This document shows positions 51,401 to 64,000 of a DNA stretch of 64,000 nt, one piece after another (positions within the stretch are counted from its first letter, which is position 1; each line of letters begins with the position of its first letter). The notes below the pieces were generated by a model that saw nothing but the letters and a program-made list of their open reading frames with translations, searched no databases and was not told the origin of the DNA. Source of the DNA: Gavia stellata (Eukaryota > Chordata > Aves > Gaviiformes > Gaviidae); contig NC_082597.1 of the NCBI RefSeq assembly GCF_030936135.1, positions 40,529,095-40,593,094 of the forward strand. The letters are read 5' to 3'. Both the position numbers and the translations under genes were made by a program.

Positions 51401-54400
51401 AGCGCAGGTGTGGGGTGAGGTGTCTCGGTAGCTTTATTCATGATATGAAATGGCAAGGTAAAGGGCGAATTAATTGAATTTTTTTAAAATATGCCAGAGC
51501 AGGAGGTTTGCGAGCTCTCGTTTGCCAGGCAGGTGATTCAACAGCAAATATGAGGAGCTAAGAATATTAGCAGAAGAATAAAATGTCTTTTCTATTCCTG
51601 AAAAATACAAGGTAATAAATGAGATCTGGAGGGACAGAGCAAATATAACATTTGGTGGCAGGAAATGTCTTGGCAAGCAAAAATGTGACTGTAAAACCTT
51701 CAGATAGATACTAGACAGCACAGTGGTGTGGTCACCACTAGCTAACCCCAGCTTTGATGGCGGTTAACTGGTGTCTCAGGCTGAAACCATAGCCTTTTCT
51801 CCAGTTGCTGTCACTTAGTGACTTCTTGGGGGAATATGGGGGTACCACAATGGTTTTTTTTAACCTGTTTTAACCTATTTTTTTTAACCTGTTTTGCTCA
51901 AAGCAAAGTGTATTTCTCATTTGTGTTACATTGAAATTGCTGGGAAGCTTAGAGCAGTGTTGCACAGGATTTTTGCAGCAATTCAGGCAGTTTATGGTGC
52001 CTGAGGCTACGTGTTGGGTGCAGCGGGGGCGGGGGGGGGGGGTGGGTTGGAGCTGAAGCTGGCAGAGCCTGGCAGCCTCAGCTCTGTCGTTGCAGCATCA
52101 GGACCACCACACTGATTTTTCTTTCCAAAAAGCAACTTGTTTCTGCTGCAAACCCTTGCAGGGCTGCAGAACCCCTGCCTAAACACTTTCCCAGGGGAAG
52201 GAGTTTGCGCGACTGGATGCAGCAAGCAGGACATCACTGGGGCTGAACATCTTGACATTCACTGATGTCAATGTCAACAGGTTTGGGGTTAGGTTGGGTT
52301 TTCCTCCAGAGATATTTTGGGCATAAAACACATAGGCATGCACACAGGTCACTTGACAGTAACCTGTTTTCCTTGCTTGCATGCGTGCCCAAGGAGCTCT
52401 TGCTGTGCAAAGCGAGCAAAATTAAAGGAGGTTTAGGCAAAACTCCATATTGCAAATCAGTTTCTAATGACCTACTGTTCAAATGATGTTTTGACCTATC
52501 TCAAAACTTTGTGGGAATTATTTCTTTTTTGTCCAGAATACCTGTACCGATTTACAGCCCATTTTGTACCAATAGGGCAGCTAATGTATGGCTGCATAGT
52601 GGAAGCTCGTTTCAGCGTTAACTGTGCCTCCAAGCAAGGTGGATTGGGAATTGTTCCTTCATTCCATCCTGCTATTGGAGTGATGCACAGACTGTTTGAT
52701 TTCACTCTGTTGCTTCCTTCTTAAACACCCTTTCTCCAGGCACACACATACATACATATTGTGCAGTAAAGGTTGACCAAACTCATCATTATTCTGTATT
52801 CATGCACACTGAGCTGTCTCTCTCAATAATGAGCTTCATAATGATCGAAGACATTCTGTACCAACTTGCATTCCTCCTCCTTTTATTGTTGCTCTATCAC
52901 TCCTGTCTAACACTTCTTATGTTGCATTTTCAAGGTTGCTTTTATTGATAGCCAAAAGAAAAAGGCAAAATAAAAGTGAAAAGACAAATCGATTCGTTTT
53001 ATATTTATTTTGCAAAGACATATTAAAATTAACTTTGTTTGATGTACATTCTGTGTTTTGCTAAATAACCTTGAAAACTGTGTTGCCAAGTCAAGCATTG
53101 CTATTAGCAATACTCATTATGTAGCTCAAAAGCATTCTGATAATTTGGCCCTCTCCCTTTAAACACTACCTATTATCCCCTATGAAATCTGAGAAAAAAA
53201 CATGTTAGAAGTGCTTCAGCCTTTCTGACAATGAAGGGTTTGCTTCCCCTTTCAAGAAAGTACATTTCTGGCAAATGTACCATATTAAAATCTGCTCTGT
53301 CCTTGGGTGAGGAAGAAGAGGGCTGGCAGCACAGTTATTTTTCATAGTGTCTTTCAAACAGGGATTTTAATGGGACCATAGGTCTCCTTACATCCCCGGG
53401 AAGCGAGAATTTCTTTTACAGGCAGCTGAACTGCTGCCTGCAGAGTTAGGTGTAATGCACATGGTTGGACAGTGAAACAGAGACGGATATGAAATGCAGG
53501 GATCCTGGTTCCTCAGTCCCTACCTCAGCTGCTAGCCCTGTTTCTCATCCTTTGCTGAAAACATCCGCAGGAAGATGCAGGTTTTGTGGTGGGATTCAGC
53601 ATTTCTGCACATCAGCGGCCCCATTAAATGCTAATAATGCTCTGGGGGAGCCGGCTCTGCAGGCCGGGATGTGCGATTGCAAGTGCTGGACGCGTTTGGC
53701 AATTAAGTGGTGGTTCGCCGTCCTAGCTGCGGATGGTAGTCATGAGTCCGAGGGAAGGGAGGCAGATTTTCCTTCCCTTCCTCACTCCCCTCATCGCTTT
53801 ATCCCTTACTGTTCCTCTGAACAATGCCCTTACAGTTTGATCTAATTTGCTTTGAACTTCAGGCACTGCATAACTCATACTTTTGCCTGTTATTCCTTCC
53901 CAAAACATCTGCCATTATTTATCCGGATGGTTTAAACTCTTTATGTTCAATTTATTAGTCTCTCTGAGAATTACCTCCAGCTTTGTGTGGAAATGTATTC
54001 AGTGGTGGATACAGCTGCCAGCCGTAGGGCTCCCCTAGCTCCTCTTGTGATGGTTTTCATTACAACAAGGCTATCTCCAGCACCGTTTCAGAGGGTGGGA
54101 TTTGATGACCATGCCATTTTCCTGGAAAGAGGCAGCAGCCCCACCCAACCCAAGCTAGCCCAATCTCTTTCACCATCTAACTTTTGAGTGAAGACATTTT
54201 TAATGCTGATCCAGAGGCAGACGCCATTGGCAAACCCCTTTCCTCAGCTAGGTAAAATAAAGAGCTCCCCTTCGCTTTTCCTGCTGTGTGCAGTGGCCGG
54301 GAGGTAGTGGTGGGCTCCCACCACGTGGTGCTTTGCCAGCAGGTCTGGGGACACGGCACTCAGGCTGCCAGCAGCTGTGGCACCTGGTCCTCTCCTGGCC

Positions 54401-57400
54401 CTGCCCCATCAAGTTCATGCTGTGATCTTAAGTGTACAAGCAAGGAGGACAGCGGGAGAATGGCCTTAGAGCCTCACATCGGTTAATTAACGGTCCGCTC
54501 TTTTTTGTGTCATTCTCCTTTACTTTGCAGCCTAGTGCTAGGCTAAACTGCTTGCTTCAAGATCCCATCTTGCCCAAATCCCATATTTCCTACCATTGAC
54601 ATTTACCAGGAATCATCGTTAGGTCACACCAACTTGTGTGGCAAGTTAGACCAGCCACAATGTTAGGGCAAAAGCTTGATTTTAATACTTAATTGTGAGT
54701 ATAGAATTGGAGGCTAGAGGCCCATTCATTTCTTCTGGTTAAAGGCCATTGCGCAAGCAGCCTTTGAAGTTCGATTACTTCAAGGTCCATATACCACCTC
54801 CCAAATCTGTCCGTGTCTCTGTTGTAAGGTTTAAAACGCACCACTGTTTTCTATAGCATCTTGCATGCCATCTGTTTTCCAAATCACTTTCCTCAGCTGC
54901 ATAATTTAATTATCGAGAGAAGAACTAGAGGGGGGAGGATATGGAGATGTATGTAAGGGAAATTTGTTTGTGAAGTCTCTGCACCCAATTCTCCCTTTCA
55001 GTGTGCTGGTACTAGAAGACATAAAGTGGCATTTCAGGAGCAAAGGGGACCTGGTCACACTAACAAGACCCTCAGCTTCCCCGTCTCCCTGGAGGAGGTC
55101 CATGCAGGGAACGGAGTCCCACTGCTTCAGGGTTTCATGTGCTTGGCATAACACAGGACATGAACCAATATCCCCTCTCTGCCTGCTGTCCAGAGCTTTT
55201 CTTTCCATTTCTCTGGTCCCCTCTTCTTTGAGGCTGTTCCCAGCCATCAGTCATACTTGCACCTATGGGAAAGCCAGGGTTAGACCCACTTTTTTTCAAA
55301 TCCATCATTGCTATTCTTCACAGATGGAGGTGGCAGGCTGGGGACCAAGCTGTGTTTGGGTCTTGTTTTCTGAGGGCAGCCTGGTGGGACTTGCGAAGGG
55401 CAGGTCAGGCTCTGCCGGAGTGGGTGGGCTAAGGGAGCGGGGAAAGGTCGGAGAAGCAAAAAGAGCAATGTCTGACAACCCACGCCCTGCCAGCCCATGT
55501 ATGCATGAAAACCTCAGACTCTCTCTCCTGCGACAGACTGGGGAGATTAAAAATAGCCATTTGTTTTTGTTGATGACAAGGTAATTTTAACACAGATCAC
55601 TTCCCCAGTCTGTTGCGCCGAGTGCCAACAAGCAGAGGGATGTGGGAACGAGTGGGCGGCACAGGGGCCGGAAAGGAGGAGGCGGACGAGAGCCGCTTCC
55701 TTGGGGACAGCAGCAGCTCGCACAGACGATTCAAGTGTGGTTTCCCTGGCAAGGCTGAGTGAGGAAGGAGGAGTGGGTCCCACTTCCGTGCGGGGACCTC
55801 CTGGGCGAGGTGCATGTGCTCCCACTTGCATCGCATGATCTCAGCAGCTCAGCCCCCTGCTCAGAGCATGACGGGGTCCGGCCCCCGCGATCACACTGTA
55901 TGGTCCTTCGCAGGCTTTTCGTTCATCTGGTCTCTGATGGAGTGTCAGATAGAGAAGGGAAATTAAATAAAAGATGTCACCACAAAGTTGGAGGAGGTCT
56001 TTGGTGGCTTCATCCTTCTTCCTGGCTGTGTTCCCATCCCAGCATGGATGCATGTGCATGTTTCCCCACTGAAATGGATGTGTCTTCCCTAGACAAGAGC
56101 AGTAGAAGTTCACTCACTGTATTTTCTATCATTTCTACTTTTCCTCTAGTGGACTCAGTACAACAAGATGTTTAGGTCTAATCTCACCAAAGCAAACAGA
56201 AATCCATGCTGAAGATCATTGCCAAGTCAAGGATCTGAAATTTTCCTACCTGTCCTGGTTCATCAACCACAACATACTTGACACCAGCTCTTTCTCTTGC
56301 TTTTTCCCTTCTCCATTTTTGCCATTGAGATTTTAGGCATCTTGAAGGCAAGATTTCAGCCACCCTGGGAGCTGCCAGAGGGGGCTGGTGGAGTTGCTTG
56401 TTCACTAGAATGTTTGTAGAAAATTTGTCATAGCCTGACCAGATCTAATTGGCATGATGTGTGAAGAAACAGGCGCCTCGGATATTTTTAGTGCTCTCCA
56501 ACCTGTCTAGCACAGGTCTGTAGGGCATTAATTAATTCCAGTCGTCTGCCAGTTGGTTCTCTTGAAGATGGATTCTCACAAATAATTTGGCTCCACGTGC
56601 CTTTTAGATCCAGTGATAACATAACAGGATGCTGGCATTTATCATCCGTGGTGTCTTAAACATATCTTTTCTGATCTGTTTGATACTTTGGACATTATAT
56701 ACTTCTTTATTGCCTTTGCAAGTACCCATCTTTTTCTCCTAGTGGTTTCATTACTGCTACTTTAGTCACTGACAGGCAGCAGAAATGCCCCCAATTAACA
56801 CATGGACCTTTCTGTAGCTGTCCTTTATTTGCATAACATTTTCTTCCCTGTCCAGGCTGAGTGGAGCGTTCTGACCACTTTCACTTTGCTTTCTGCATCC
56901 AATTATTTTTACTCTGTGTTTTTACAGTGTAGTTCAGCTCATACCAAATCTATTTGGGTAGCTTTACTACGTGCCATCTGGTCTGTGTTTGATTTTCCAG
57001 GAAGTTTGGGCTTTCTTATCCGTAATGCCACTAGCCTCTTTTTTAATTTCAATATTCTTTACTGTCTCTGTGGGATGGAAAACAGAATTGAAGGGCCGCC
57101 TTTCTCTGCTGGCTGTGCTACAACCTCAAACTTAGTCTGGGCAAAAAACAGATGAGTTTGTCCCATGTATCCAAGAGGAGTGTGAGAGACCTTGTGATTA
57201 TAGTGGGAACAGGTAATTTTAAGAACTTCTAATATTAAGTTTGCAAAGCAAAAATTATTTTCCTAACTTTGCATCATGTGGCAATGCAAACAAATGCATT
57301 TGAAATACATCTCCACCCCTATTGACATATATGTGTGTGTCTATGCCAAGGATGGGGAGAATTTCTAAAGGAGTACATATTCCCTGCCAATTCCTTGCAG

Positions 57401-60400
57401 ACTGATGCAGGGATCTAGTGCTAGTGTCCTGTGGAGACACCCGACACGGCTGCTTTCCTCTCTGAAGAGGCCTCCGGCACTATTTTGCCCCAGCACTTTG
57501 CTGCCCTGATGATTTGTGGAGACACTTCAGCTGCAAATCTCTCATGCTCACCAGTTGCAGTCCTGGGGAAGAAGCTGAACTAGTGTTAGAACTGGGCTTG
57601 GGCTTTAGTTTAGTGACAGACCTCTGAGTGTGACTGCAAGGGGCATCGCTTAAATTCAGAGCTTTATTCTGAAAACATGGAATAGCTCCTACAGACCTAC
57701 AAGGGTCTGAAGCCCCTGAGAAGGCCACAGGACCACCTCCATTGAGCCATCCTGTGAAACAGGGCTTCTGGGAGACACGTACCCCCCAGGAGGGGCTCAC
57801 TCAGCTCACCCCTTTATGCCTCTGCCCCCTCTCATAGAGAGAACAGTGTCTCTCCTTGAGCAGTGGGTGAAGATTTGTAGGGGGAGAAACACCTGGTTTT
57901 GGGCCCCTTCTTGTCCTGAGAGGAGTCAAACTGCAGGTCTCAGGTGGCACCTGACGACCAGATTGTGTGGCCTCACTGGTGCAGGGAGAGCAGGAAAACT
58001 GCCTTTACCCTCGGTAAGAGGTAGCTGCACCAGCTGCTCTCCGCTGTTGGTTTGGCACACGAGCAGGCCTGGGTGCTTGAACACCAAAGACAAGCAAGGG
58101 TAGAGTCTATAATTTGGCAGGAATTTTGGCATGAGTGCGGGGAAGGCTGTGTTCAAAAACGTCTGGCCCAGCCGCTGCAGCACTTGCCAGTGATGCTCGG
58201 CGCCCAGCATCTGGCTGCTGCACAAGGCCACGGCTGTCGCCCTCTTGGCCCAGCTCTTGGCAGCAGTCTCACGCTCTTGGCTCTCTGGAGCACGCAGATC
58301 CCCACAAGCCTGGGGATGGGGGCATCTGGCAGGGTGGTGTGCCCCCTTGGGAGGGGAGGCAGTGGTGGCACAGCACTGCTGGTAGAGCTGTTGTGTCCCC
58401 ATCACGCGCCTCTGCAGTCACCCCCGTGTGCCATGGTGCCATGCCCCATAGCTCAGTGGTGGAAGGCCTCAGAACAGAAGGAGGAACCGCACTGGTGCCG
58501 AGCCCCAGCTAGGCTTCCTCTTAGTTTCCTCTCTCTTTGACGCCTGAAGCTGTGTGTGCCCTCTGGAGCATCTCTGGAGGCTAGGACATGCTCCTGCCAC
58601 CCTTTCCAGCTCGGAATTTGGGTCAGGAGGGGTGGGGAGGGCAGCCTGCAGCTGGGCTTGGTGTGGACCCTCCCCGTGCTGATGGTGGGGACCCTGCCTG
58701 GTTGGTGACAGCCCTCAGGGAGACTTTAGCCTCTTTTGGGGGACCTCTGCAATCGCAGAGCTGTAGGTGCTAAGGTAATGTTTTGCCTGGAGACTTAAGG
58801 ACTTTGAGGCCTGCAAAGAGCTTTGCCCTCTTGGACCTTGGTGCCTCCATGCCTGCTCAGTGCTACTGACTACTCCAAGTCTCTGGGAGCAGGGACCATC
58901 CCTCGCCCCAAGCAAAGCTGCTTGTTGGGGCGAGGTTTCGCATGATGCAAATGACAGTTAGTGCCTAACTTGGATACAAACAGGACGTCAAGCACCTGCA
59001 GGAGCCAGACCCCAAAAAGCGTGGGGCACACGCGCCTGTTCCTGCAGATACAAGCAGCGATGAAGGCCCCGGGGCTGTTTGTGCCTGAAGACCCTGACCT
59101 GCCAGCGCTGCTGGGCCTTGCTCTGCCCCGCGTGCTCCTGGACGTGCATGCCCAGTGATGGGAGACAGCGCCTGCAGCCGTTGCGTGAAGAAAAGCAGCA
59201 GATCAATTCAAAGGGGCGGCCATCGGTGGCTCAGCGATCAAGACAGCCCGGCTGCTGTGGTGGCAACCATGACATCACTGCCGCCTCCCTCCCAGCGCTC
59301 AGGCGGCCGCACACGGCCCCTCGGCAGCCGCTGCAGAGCGCGTCCCCCCAGCCCCACACATTGCTGACCCTGAGAACAGGAAAAGTGGGTCTGGCTTTTG
59401 CAACTTCTCCAGAATGCGACATTTTCTACAAAGTAATTAGAATGCTGGGCTTTTTTTCTCTTTTTCTTCTTTTGCTGCCGGGGTGTTTTGCACAGGTTGG
59501 GACTGGGATTGTACCTGAGTGATGTGCAAAGGCTTGGTTAGTAACACTTTCAATTTTCACTTGTGGTATTTGCTGACATATCAATATTGCCACATCGCAC
59601 CTGCCATAAGATGTCTGACACCATCAGCTATTTCTAGGGCTTAGGAAACAGCTGATAGTGAAGACTGGGACTGGCAGAAAAAGGAAATGATTATCTAGCA
59701 CTGGTATAGGAAATGACTTACCAGACAAAACAGCCAGCTCACAGGTATGAAGCCCAGGTAAAAATCAGCTCCATTTTGTAAAAATAACAAAGTTAAAAAC
59801 TTGATTCTGGCAATATTTTAACAGGAACCAACCATTGTGTTCTTGCCAAACCAGAAGTGACCCTCTGTGTTTCAGTTTCCTTGCTGTACCTTGCAAAAAC
59901 ATTTGTATTTCTTGTCTGCAATGCTGGCCATGTTTCTCCTCTGTGGAGATATTAACTGTACATTATTTTATCTTTATTTCTGCTCTTTTGTGTCTATGTT
60001 GGCTTCAGGACAGAGTATGGCTCAGAGGTAAGCTTTTTTATCACAAAGAGAAAATAACAACTCTCTCAGCCTTCAGTACACAACCCCTCAGCAAATAGCT
60101 CACAGTACAAAATATAAGCTAATAAATCATTCTTCCTTTTAAATAAACAGAATTAACTTGTCCTAAACACTTCTGATGACAAATAAGGAATAACTGAGAC
60201 ACACAGTGTTGGCAATAAGGACAGTAGTGCCAAGCACCCTGAACCCACAAGAATGCTAATGGTTTTTAAGCATTGTGGAGAGCGGGAGGGGAAGAAATAT
60301 ATTTGTTAAAAGGCATGGTTCAGATCCCCGGGTGGTAGGCAGTGATGCAGCTTCGGTGCGGTGTTAATTGGTACGACTGCCTGGCGAAATGTCTCTAAAA

Positions 60401-60700
60401 TAACAGGCACTTAAGTTCAAGATGCACTGTTGTTTCAAATACCCATTGTATAACCCAGAGAGTATTTGGTTTATTAAAGGAGGAGGGCAGAGCACCGGGG
60501 AGGCGAATGGAACAACGGTATCTTTCTGCATGGGCACTAATCCAGCCAGCAGGCAACAGCAGAGCCCCCTTTCCCCCAACAGGCTGAGGCTTCTGATGAA
60601 TTTAATGTTCTCTGAAGACCGTCTCACTTGAAATCAAACTCATTTATGACCTTTTCTCTGAGAAGCAGGACAACAAAATCCATAATGGAAAGGCAGTCAA
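45420..60700. other. Intergenic DNA downstream of KCNMB4
   Basis: I see no exon with a recognisable protein, no RNA gene and no clear full-length transposon. There is a G-rich run at 52025-52046 and a repeated TTTTAACCTG motif near 51857-51897. GC-richer patches occur near 48.5, 50.5, 54.3, 55.3, 58.2 and 59.1 kb. Conserved regulatory elements may be present but cannot be judged without alignment. Confidence 0.55.
52025..52046 (+). repeat. G-homopolymer run
   Basis: Five Gs, a C, twelve Gs, a T and three Gs follow one another. This is a potential G-quadruplex and a likely place for sequencing length error. Confidence 0.75.
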
Positions 60701-60738
60701 ACAGAAGATGAGGATGTGATTTTCTTTAAAATGAATGT

Positions 60739-60744
60739 TTTATT
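60739..60744 (-). terminator. Possible minus-strand poly(A) signal of a convergent gene
   Basis: TTTATT on the + strand is AATAAA on the minus strand. The DNA to its right (60745-60850) reads on the minus strand like the end of a 3' UTR, with ATTTTTATATTTTTAAC and TATAAATAGTTC motifs, and the minus-strand downstream side has a T/GT-rich stretch. In human the next gene after KCNMB4 is PTPRB, in the opposite orientation. This could be the end of its 3' UTR, but no PTPRB coding sequence is visible in the window. Confidence 0.3.
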
Positions 60745-60849
60745 CATGAACTATTTATAAAAATGTGTAAAATACACGCAAATATATTTGATTTGTTGAC
60801 TGTAGTTAAAAATATAAAAATATACTTAACAAATACATAAATTAAATTG

Positions 60850-63800
60850 ACAATAGTGGCACAACTCTGTGTTCACCCAGTGTTTGTTAGGAACACAGGT
60901 ATAAGTAATTATATAGCATATGAGAATGGAATATGTGCTGAAGATGTTTTTCAGACACTACTCCAGGCACTGGCAAAGAATTTATGGCTAGCCACACTTC
61001 AAAATCGTGGGGTTTTTTCACTATAACATACTGCCCTGCTGTAGAGCAATATATATTTAGCTACTTGACATTACTTACAGTATTTCTTTAGCTTTCAAAT
61101 AAACCAAGAAACAACCAAATCATCATGCATATCAATCTACCAGCATCATAGACACTGTATGTGCCCAAATTCCACAGTATTTGCTAAATTTAGCTAGTCC
61201 CTAGTCTCCAGTATTTCCTGCCAGTCTTAAAAATCAAATCCTAGTCTGAACTAGCTGTTGATCTGTGAGGTCACTGATAACAGACAAGTTTGCTTTGGCC
61301 ATAGTGGTGCTACCAACAGGTCAGGAGTTTGACTTCGTCAGCCTGAGAGGGACAGTCAAGGGCATGCAGTCCACAGTGAGCTGCCTAAGTATGGGGGTGC
61401 ACACTCATCTTCTATTCAAACTCACAGCCTCCTGGGACTACAGGTCCCAGATCTCACAGCTCCAGAGCCCGAATGTCTGTGACAGGGCCATCAGGGGCGT
61501 CGTTGTCATTTTATATTGCATTATATTCACACAAACTGCATGTCTGAAGTACTGAAGGAAATCTGAAAAAATGTAAGCACCTGCCATGCCACTCCTTGGT
61601 AGCGAAGCTGTGGCTGCGGTAGGCTGTATCTCTGAATGTCAGATGTGTTTCTCCGATCTGTGGCCCTGGGAGGAGATGCTAATACAGTCATTAGATGGTT
61701 ATTGTTCTCATCCCTCTAGCCCATATATTAACTCCCAGGCTAAGGAGCACAGCTAAGTGCTCATGTACTCCTGTCTGTCTAGTATTTAACTTTTTGCTTT
61801 CAAAGTCAAAGTGTAAATAACCGTATATAATACATAATATAAACTTAAAGCTCACACATTTTCTTTTCTCTGTTCTACAAGTGAAAGGAAATTCATAGTA
61901 TATCATGGCATAAAATAATATTTCTGGCAATTTTAGGCACGTATATAAGCTGTATAAATAACTATAGCAGCAGAGAAAAATTTATAAAGTTGCACTTCTA
62001 TGACATCTTCACAGTATGCCTATTTCTCTCACCCACTTTTGTGTTCCATTAGTAACAAAAAATATCACGTATCAACTCCAGCTATGCAAAATCTTTTTTT
62101 TTTTTTCCTACAATCGGTAGTGGATCTTGTAATTGTATTGCACAGGTTAAAAAAAGTTACAATTTTTTTATTATTAAATAAATTTCAATAAAAAAATTTG
62201 AATTAACCTAAAAGCCCAACCCTGCAAGTGCTTCAGGAGTGGAATGATATTCTTCAGGCAAGCATTCCAGTTGACTTTCATGAAAGTACTCAGGTAGCTT
62301 TGTGGACAATGCAGAGATTCACAGGACTGGGCTCCAAGTGTGCAAATCTTAGCTTATGGATCAGTAACAACACTAGCCTTGCTTTATAACATTATTATTG
62401 GGAAACATCAAGAAGGGAATTCTGAACATCATTCGTAGACATTCAAAAGAGAAACATCCTCTTCAGCAGAGGATGTCTTTTTCCTTAAGAGCTTTCTTTG
62501 TTCAGTACATAGGCTCCTTGATACATTACCAATTTCCCATCGGTCTTGTTATTCAGCTTAGAGGCCAGTAAATATAATTAATTATACTGCTAAGTAGGTG
62601 TTAACATTAACAAAATGCTACATAGATACTTTTTACTTATTCTCAGTGGATTTACACTGGTTTCATATGACCAGAATTGGCTAGAAAGCAGAAACAGAGC
62701 AATAATGTGTGTGTACAGTCTCACGTATGACCTGGCCAGGGAGAGATGTAAAGCTGCTCAAGAGTATTGTGCCAGAGTGTTTAAGGTCATCTGTCATGTT
62801 ATTAAGTGATGAGGAGGAAGAGGCTTATGAACTGCGTCCGTTATTAGCTGAGAAAAAAGATGAAAATAGCTGTCTACTACAACATTGTCATTTTGGGTGC
62901 AGATTCGTGAACTCTGTAGGTGTGGAGGACGGAGTTGAGAAACAATGTTAGAAGAAAGAGCAGAACTATGTGTGTCTTTCTGAAAATGATGAACAACGTG
63001 CATACATAGTATACAATCAGACTTTTGCCCTCAGATCATATATTATTGAGTGAGTTCCATTTCCCTCAGCATAAAAAAATGACATAGTAATATATAGTGT
63101 GAGATAATTTATAGGTTACATTTCGTACGTCTTCACAATGTAATTGTACTGCTGGTAACTAACGTGGTGATCTTCATTCCTCAGCTACCGCTGCAAAAAG
63201 AAAGGTCTAAATGCAGCGCACGTAATACAATGGCAATTTCATGATGCCCTAAGTTCAGCTGTTATAGCAAGGTCAATGATCAATCTAAAGCTGCCATGCT
63301 TGTTTGTCCTTGCTTGCTAACCTAGAGTCTATCTAGCAAAGGAAACAGAGCAAAAAGGGGCCTGAAGAAAATCTGCACATTTCTTTGCGGTTTTGCTTAG
63401 ATTTCCCTCTGTGAAAATGGCTTCCACCACAATGCTAGTTCCCTTCTTCTTCAGATCCCACTAAGGGTGGTGAATCTTGAGGTTTGTCTGGGGCCAAAAA
63501 GGATGTACAAGAGGAATAAGCAGTATTTTCATACAGAGACCCCTGAAAGATTAACCAAGCTTACATGTTCTGAGCATGTTCTTACATGCTCTGTGAAAGC
63601 TGATATGAAGGGTGGCTTCTGAGGCACATGAAGATACTGGGTCAAGAAAGGATGAGACTCCAGATGGAGCAGGAAGGAAGAGGGACTATCAGGCTGTTTC
63701 CATCTCTCTAGGAAAACCGGAATGACATGGGTGTGCGTAGTCCTGCTGGTTCTGATTTGGAACGATTTAAGAAAACTATGTTAGACCTCCCTTGCAGATT

Positions 63801-64000
63801 TCTTCAGTCATCGTCAGGAAGCTGTTCCTACCGCAAGGAGAGTGTGGCTCCAATAAGTCATGGTGAAATCACAGCAGTCTTGGCCCAGGGCCACAGCAGT
63901 TCCTCACTTAGGCACTTAGGTGTATTGGCTGGTTCTCTGGAGACTTTCAGAAAGATTTATTTCTCTCCAAAATAGAAGTGGAATTTAGGCACTTGTCTTC
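60850..64000. other. Right-hand end: AT-rich, no coding exon recognised
   Basis: The region is AT-rich with poly-T tracts (62093-62106) and a more complex block at 61265-61510. I searched the minus strand for the catalytic signature and C-terminus of receptor phosphatase PTPRB and found neither. The region is either intergenic or 3' UTR of a gene lying mostly beyond the window. Confidence 0.5.

Noticed and set aside
58961-59158. Open frame ending LFVPEDPDLPALLGLALPRV and so on, after an acceptor-like TTCCTGCAG
   Set aside because: It lies in a GC-rich patch, has no recognisable domain, and no partner exons can be placed. Chance is more likely.
61430-61460. AGCCTCCTGGGACTACAGGT-like string resembling a primate Alu
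   Set aside because: Alu elements do not occur in birds, the similarity covers only about 20 bases, and no other Alu features flank it.
60700-64000. PTPRB coding exons on the minus strand
   Set aside because: I looked for the phosphatase active-site signature and the C-terminal sequence in reverse complement and found neither.

Overview
The window is vertebrate nuclear DNA, most likely from a bird in Neoaves. It has long AT-rich introns and intergenic spacers, one GC-rich CpG-island promoter, a CR1 LINE with the bird-type octamer-like 3' tail, and a solo LTR that I recognise as an abundant neoavian ERVL-like family. No prokaryotic features, rRNA, tRNA or CRISPR arrays are present. No previously undescribed biological system is evident; the most unusual items are structural and are listed as findings.

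Two protein-coding genes lie on the + strand. The first is the 3' end of CNOT2, a CCR4-NOT complex subunit. Five coding exons at 3570-3631, 3728-3777, 4623-4723, 5282-5426 and 13298-13384 encode the last 147 residues, including the NOT box, followed by a short 3' UTR with a poly(A) signal at 13771. Positions 1-3569 are intron, and the earlier exons lie outside the window. The second is complete KCNMB4, the beta-4 subunit of the BK potassium channel. Three exons at 21029-21367, 34198-34325 and 44804-44972 encode 211 residues, with a poly(A) signal at 45388. The order CNOT2-KCNMB4 in the same orientation matches human 12q15.

Layout: 1-13.8 kb is the CNOT2 3' portion, with a large last intron holding a G/T-rich minisatellite at 5.83-6.05 kb. 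13.8-20.6 kb is intergenic. 20.6-22.1 kb is the KCNMB4 promoter and CpG island, with a perfect 39-bp inverted repeat upstream and a TA-rich palindromic insert inside. 21.4-34.2 kb is KCNMB4 intron 1, with the solo LTR at 25.65-26.75 kb and a decayed CR1 at about 28.3-31.3 kb. 34.3-44.8 kb is intron 2. 45.4-64 kb is intergenic; its right end may hold the distal 3' UTR of a convergent minus-strand gene, which synteny suggests would be PTPRB.

The two genes share no pathway. CNOT2 is a housekeeping mRNA-decay scaffold, while KCNMB4 tunes neuronal BK channels. Outside these exons almost all short open frames look like chance, apart from a few blocks flagged below.
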